NCBI GenBank assembly: GCA_001797815.1
Contig: MGQK01000081.1
Location: 4,271 to 11,548 of the forward strand
Direction: 5' to 3'
From: Deltaproteobacteria bacterium RBG_13_61_14
GTDB lineage: Bacteria; RBG-13-61-14
Length of the DNA: 7,278 nt
The translations under genes were made by a program, and so were the position numbers. The notes under the pieces were generated by a model, which searched no databases, was not told the origin of the DNA, and worked only from the letters and a program-made list of their open reading frames with translations. Shown here in pieces: positions 6,511 through 7,278 of this stretch (positions within the stretch are counted from its first letter, which is position 1; the number at the start of each line of letters is the position of its first letter).

Positions 6511-7278
6511 TCAGGCGGCCTGGACCTTTCGCAAAAGCTCGAGGATTTGATCCGCGGTTTCCCGGAGCCGGCCGGCCGGGAACCTTTGCAAATACTCGGC
6601 GAGGCATCTCTCCGCCGCGACCGGGGCGTGAAGACGGTTGGCAAAAAGATTCCCCAGCATCACATAAGCCGCTTCCAACCGGGGGTGGTTTAAACCCGTG
6701 GACGAAGCGGTGCGCTCTTTGATGAATTGTTCCAGAGCCCGGGCCGCGACCTCGTAATCTCCCACCCGGATCAACTCCCGGCAAATGGCAAAAGGCATCA
6801 GGCCGAACGACACCTCCAGATACTTCCTGAAATACTCCGCGAAAACATACGCGGCCTGGCCTTTCTCATTGAGCTTCCAGAAGGTCAGCACCGCCCGCCG
6901 ATAAAGCTCCCGCCCTTTTCGGCCCCGCTCATATCGGCTCTCCACCCGGGCCAGGTCCAGGAGCGCCCAGGCGTCTTTCGGATCCCGGGCGATGACGGTC
7001 TCTAGATCCTGGCGGACCTGATTGAATCCGATGCCTTTTCCGAGCCAATAGCGGGCCCTGACCCGGCAATGGTCGAGCTGAGCTTTCCAATGCTCCCGAT
7101 AGTGCCAGGTCATGGCCACCCCGAACAGAAGCCCGCCGACGTGGGCCCAATAGCCGATGTAGCAGTTCGGGTCGCATAGGTGGCTGAGGCCCTCATACAG
7201 ATCGTGCCCGAAGTAATAGCCGATCAAGATCCAGGGGCTGATTTTGAGCCGCTTGGGCAGCCAGCCGAAGATGTCGAA
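6511..7278 (-). CDS. Rhomboid-family intramembrane serine protease with TPR-like C-terminal extension, 3' part
   Basis: The frame is open to the right edge, so the start and the catalytic GxSG serine helix lie outside. The visible 255 residues begin FDIFGWLPKRLKISPWILIGYYFGHDLYEG, which matches the penultimate rhomboid helix. After a short loop containing two cysteines (HLCDPNC) comes YWAHVGGLLFG, the last catalytic helix: its histidine is the partner of the serine in the rhomboid dyad, and the following GG-x-x-x-G is the usual packing motif. About 195 soluble residues then follow, rich in amphipathic helices. Stretches such as VIARDPKDAWALLDLARVESRYERG, and a final block with CLAEYLQRFPAGRLRETADQILELL, look like TPR helix pairs. 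A TTG at 7225-7227 can open the frame but is simply a leucine inside the membrane helix. The rhomboid call is good; the TPR reading is by eye. The gene ends with TGA, 179 bases before the tRNA. Confidence 0.8.
   Translation of the reverse strand, partial: FDIFGWLPKRLKISPWILIGYYFGHDLYEGLSHLCDPNCYIGYWAHVGGLLFGVAMTWHYREHWKAQLDHCRVRARYWLGKGIGFNQVRQDLETVIARDPKDAWALLDLARVESRYERGRKGRELYRRAVLTFWKLNEKGQAAYVFAEYFRKYLEVSFGLMPFAICRELIRVGDYEVAARALEQFIKERTASSTGLNHPRLEAAYVMLGNLFANRLHAPVAAERCLAEYLQRFPAGRLRETADQILELLRKVQAA

Noticed and set aside
7225-7227. TTG as start codon of the last gene
   Set aside because: The frame continues upstream to the window edge with typical rhomboid membrane sequence, so this is an internal leucine codon of a truncated gene.

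Overview
The window is GC-rich and almost entirely coded on the minus strand. It reads as bacterial chromosome from a Gram-negative (diderm) organism. The basis is an ADP-heptose synthesis enzyme (a lipopolysaccharide inner-core precursor), an AsmA-type envelope protein and lipid-linked sugar glycosyltransferases. Shine-Dalgarno sites are good and the tRNA gene encodes its own CCA end. A deltaproteobacterial (Desulfobacterota-like) origin would fit the flavour of the proteins, but that is only an impression. Nothing indicates a plasmid, phage or insertion sequence.

Layout in transcription order, right to left. (1) At the right edge is the 3' part of a gene for a rhomboid-type intramembrane protease with a long, TPR-like soluble tail. 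(2) A 179-base gap carries a candidate promoter and a leader inverted repeat, followed by tRNA-Arg(CCT). (3) A 182-base gap holds a candidate promoter and a perfect Shine-Dalgarno in front of a small standalone gene of the DUF126/aconitase X swivel (small-subunit) family. (4) A 105-base gap holds a good extended -10 promoter. It appears to drive five tightly packed genes that run off the left edge: a GT39-like membrane glycosyltransferase, a GT2 polyprenyl-phosphate sugar synthase, a 722-residue AsmA-like protein, the heptose-1-phosphate adenylyltransferase RfaE2, and the N-terminus of a multi-membrane-pass spermidine synthase-like protein. Junctions within this group are a 2-base gap, a 4-base ATGA overlap, a 29-base overlap and another ATGA overlap, so it is very probably one translationally coupled operon.

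How the genes may work together (inference): the GT2 enzyme would load a sugar onto undecaprenyl phosphate at the cytoplasmic face, and the GT39-like enzyme would use that donor on the periplasmic side. RfaE2 supplies ADP-heptose for the lipopolysaccharide core, and the AsmA-like protein may help move lipid to the outer membrane. The common theme is envelope glycolipid assembly. The most unusual items are the aconitase X small subunit with no large subunit beside it, the rhomboid/TPR-like fusion, and the composition of the envelope operon. No clearly novel defence or mobile system is visible.
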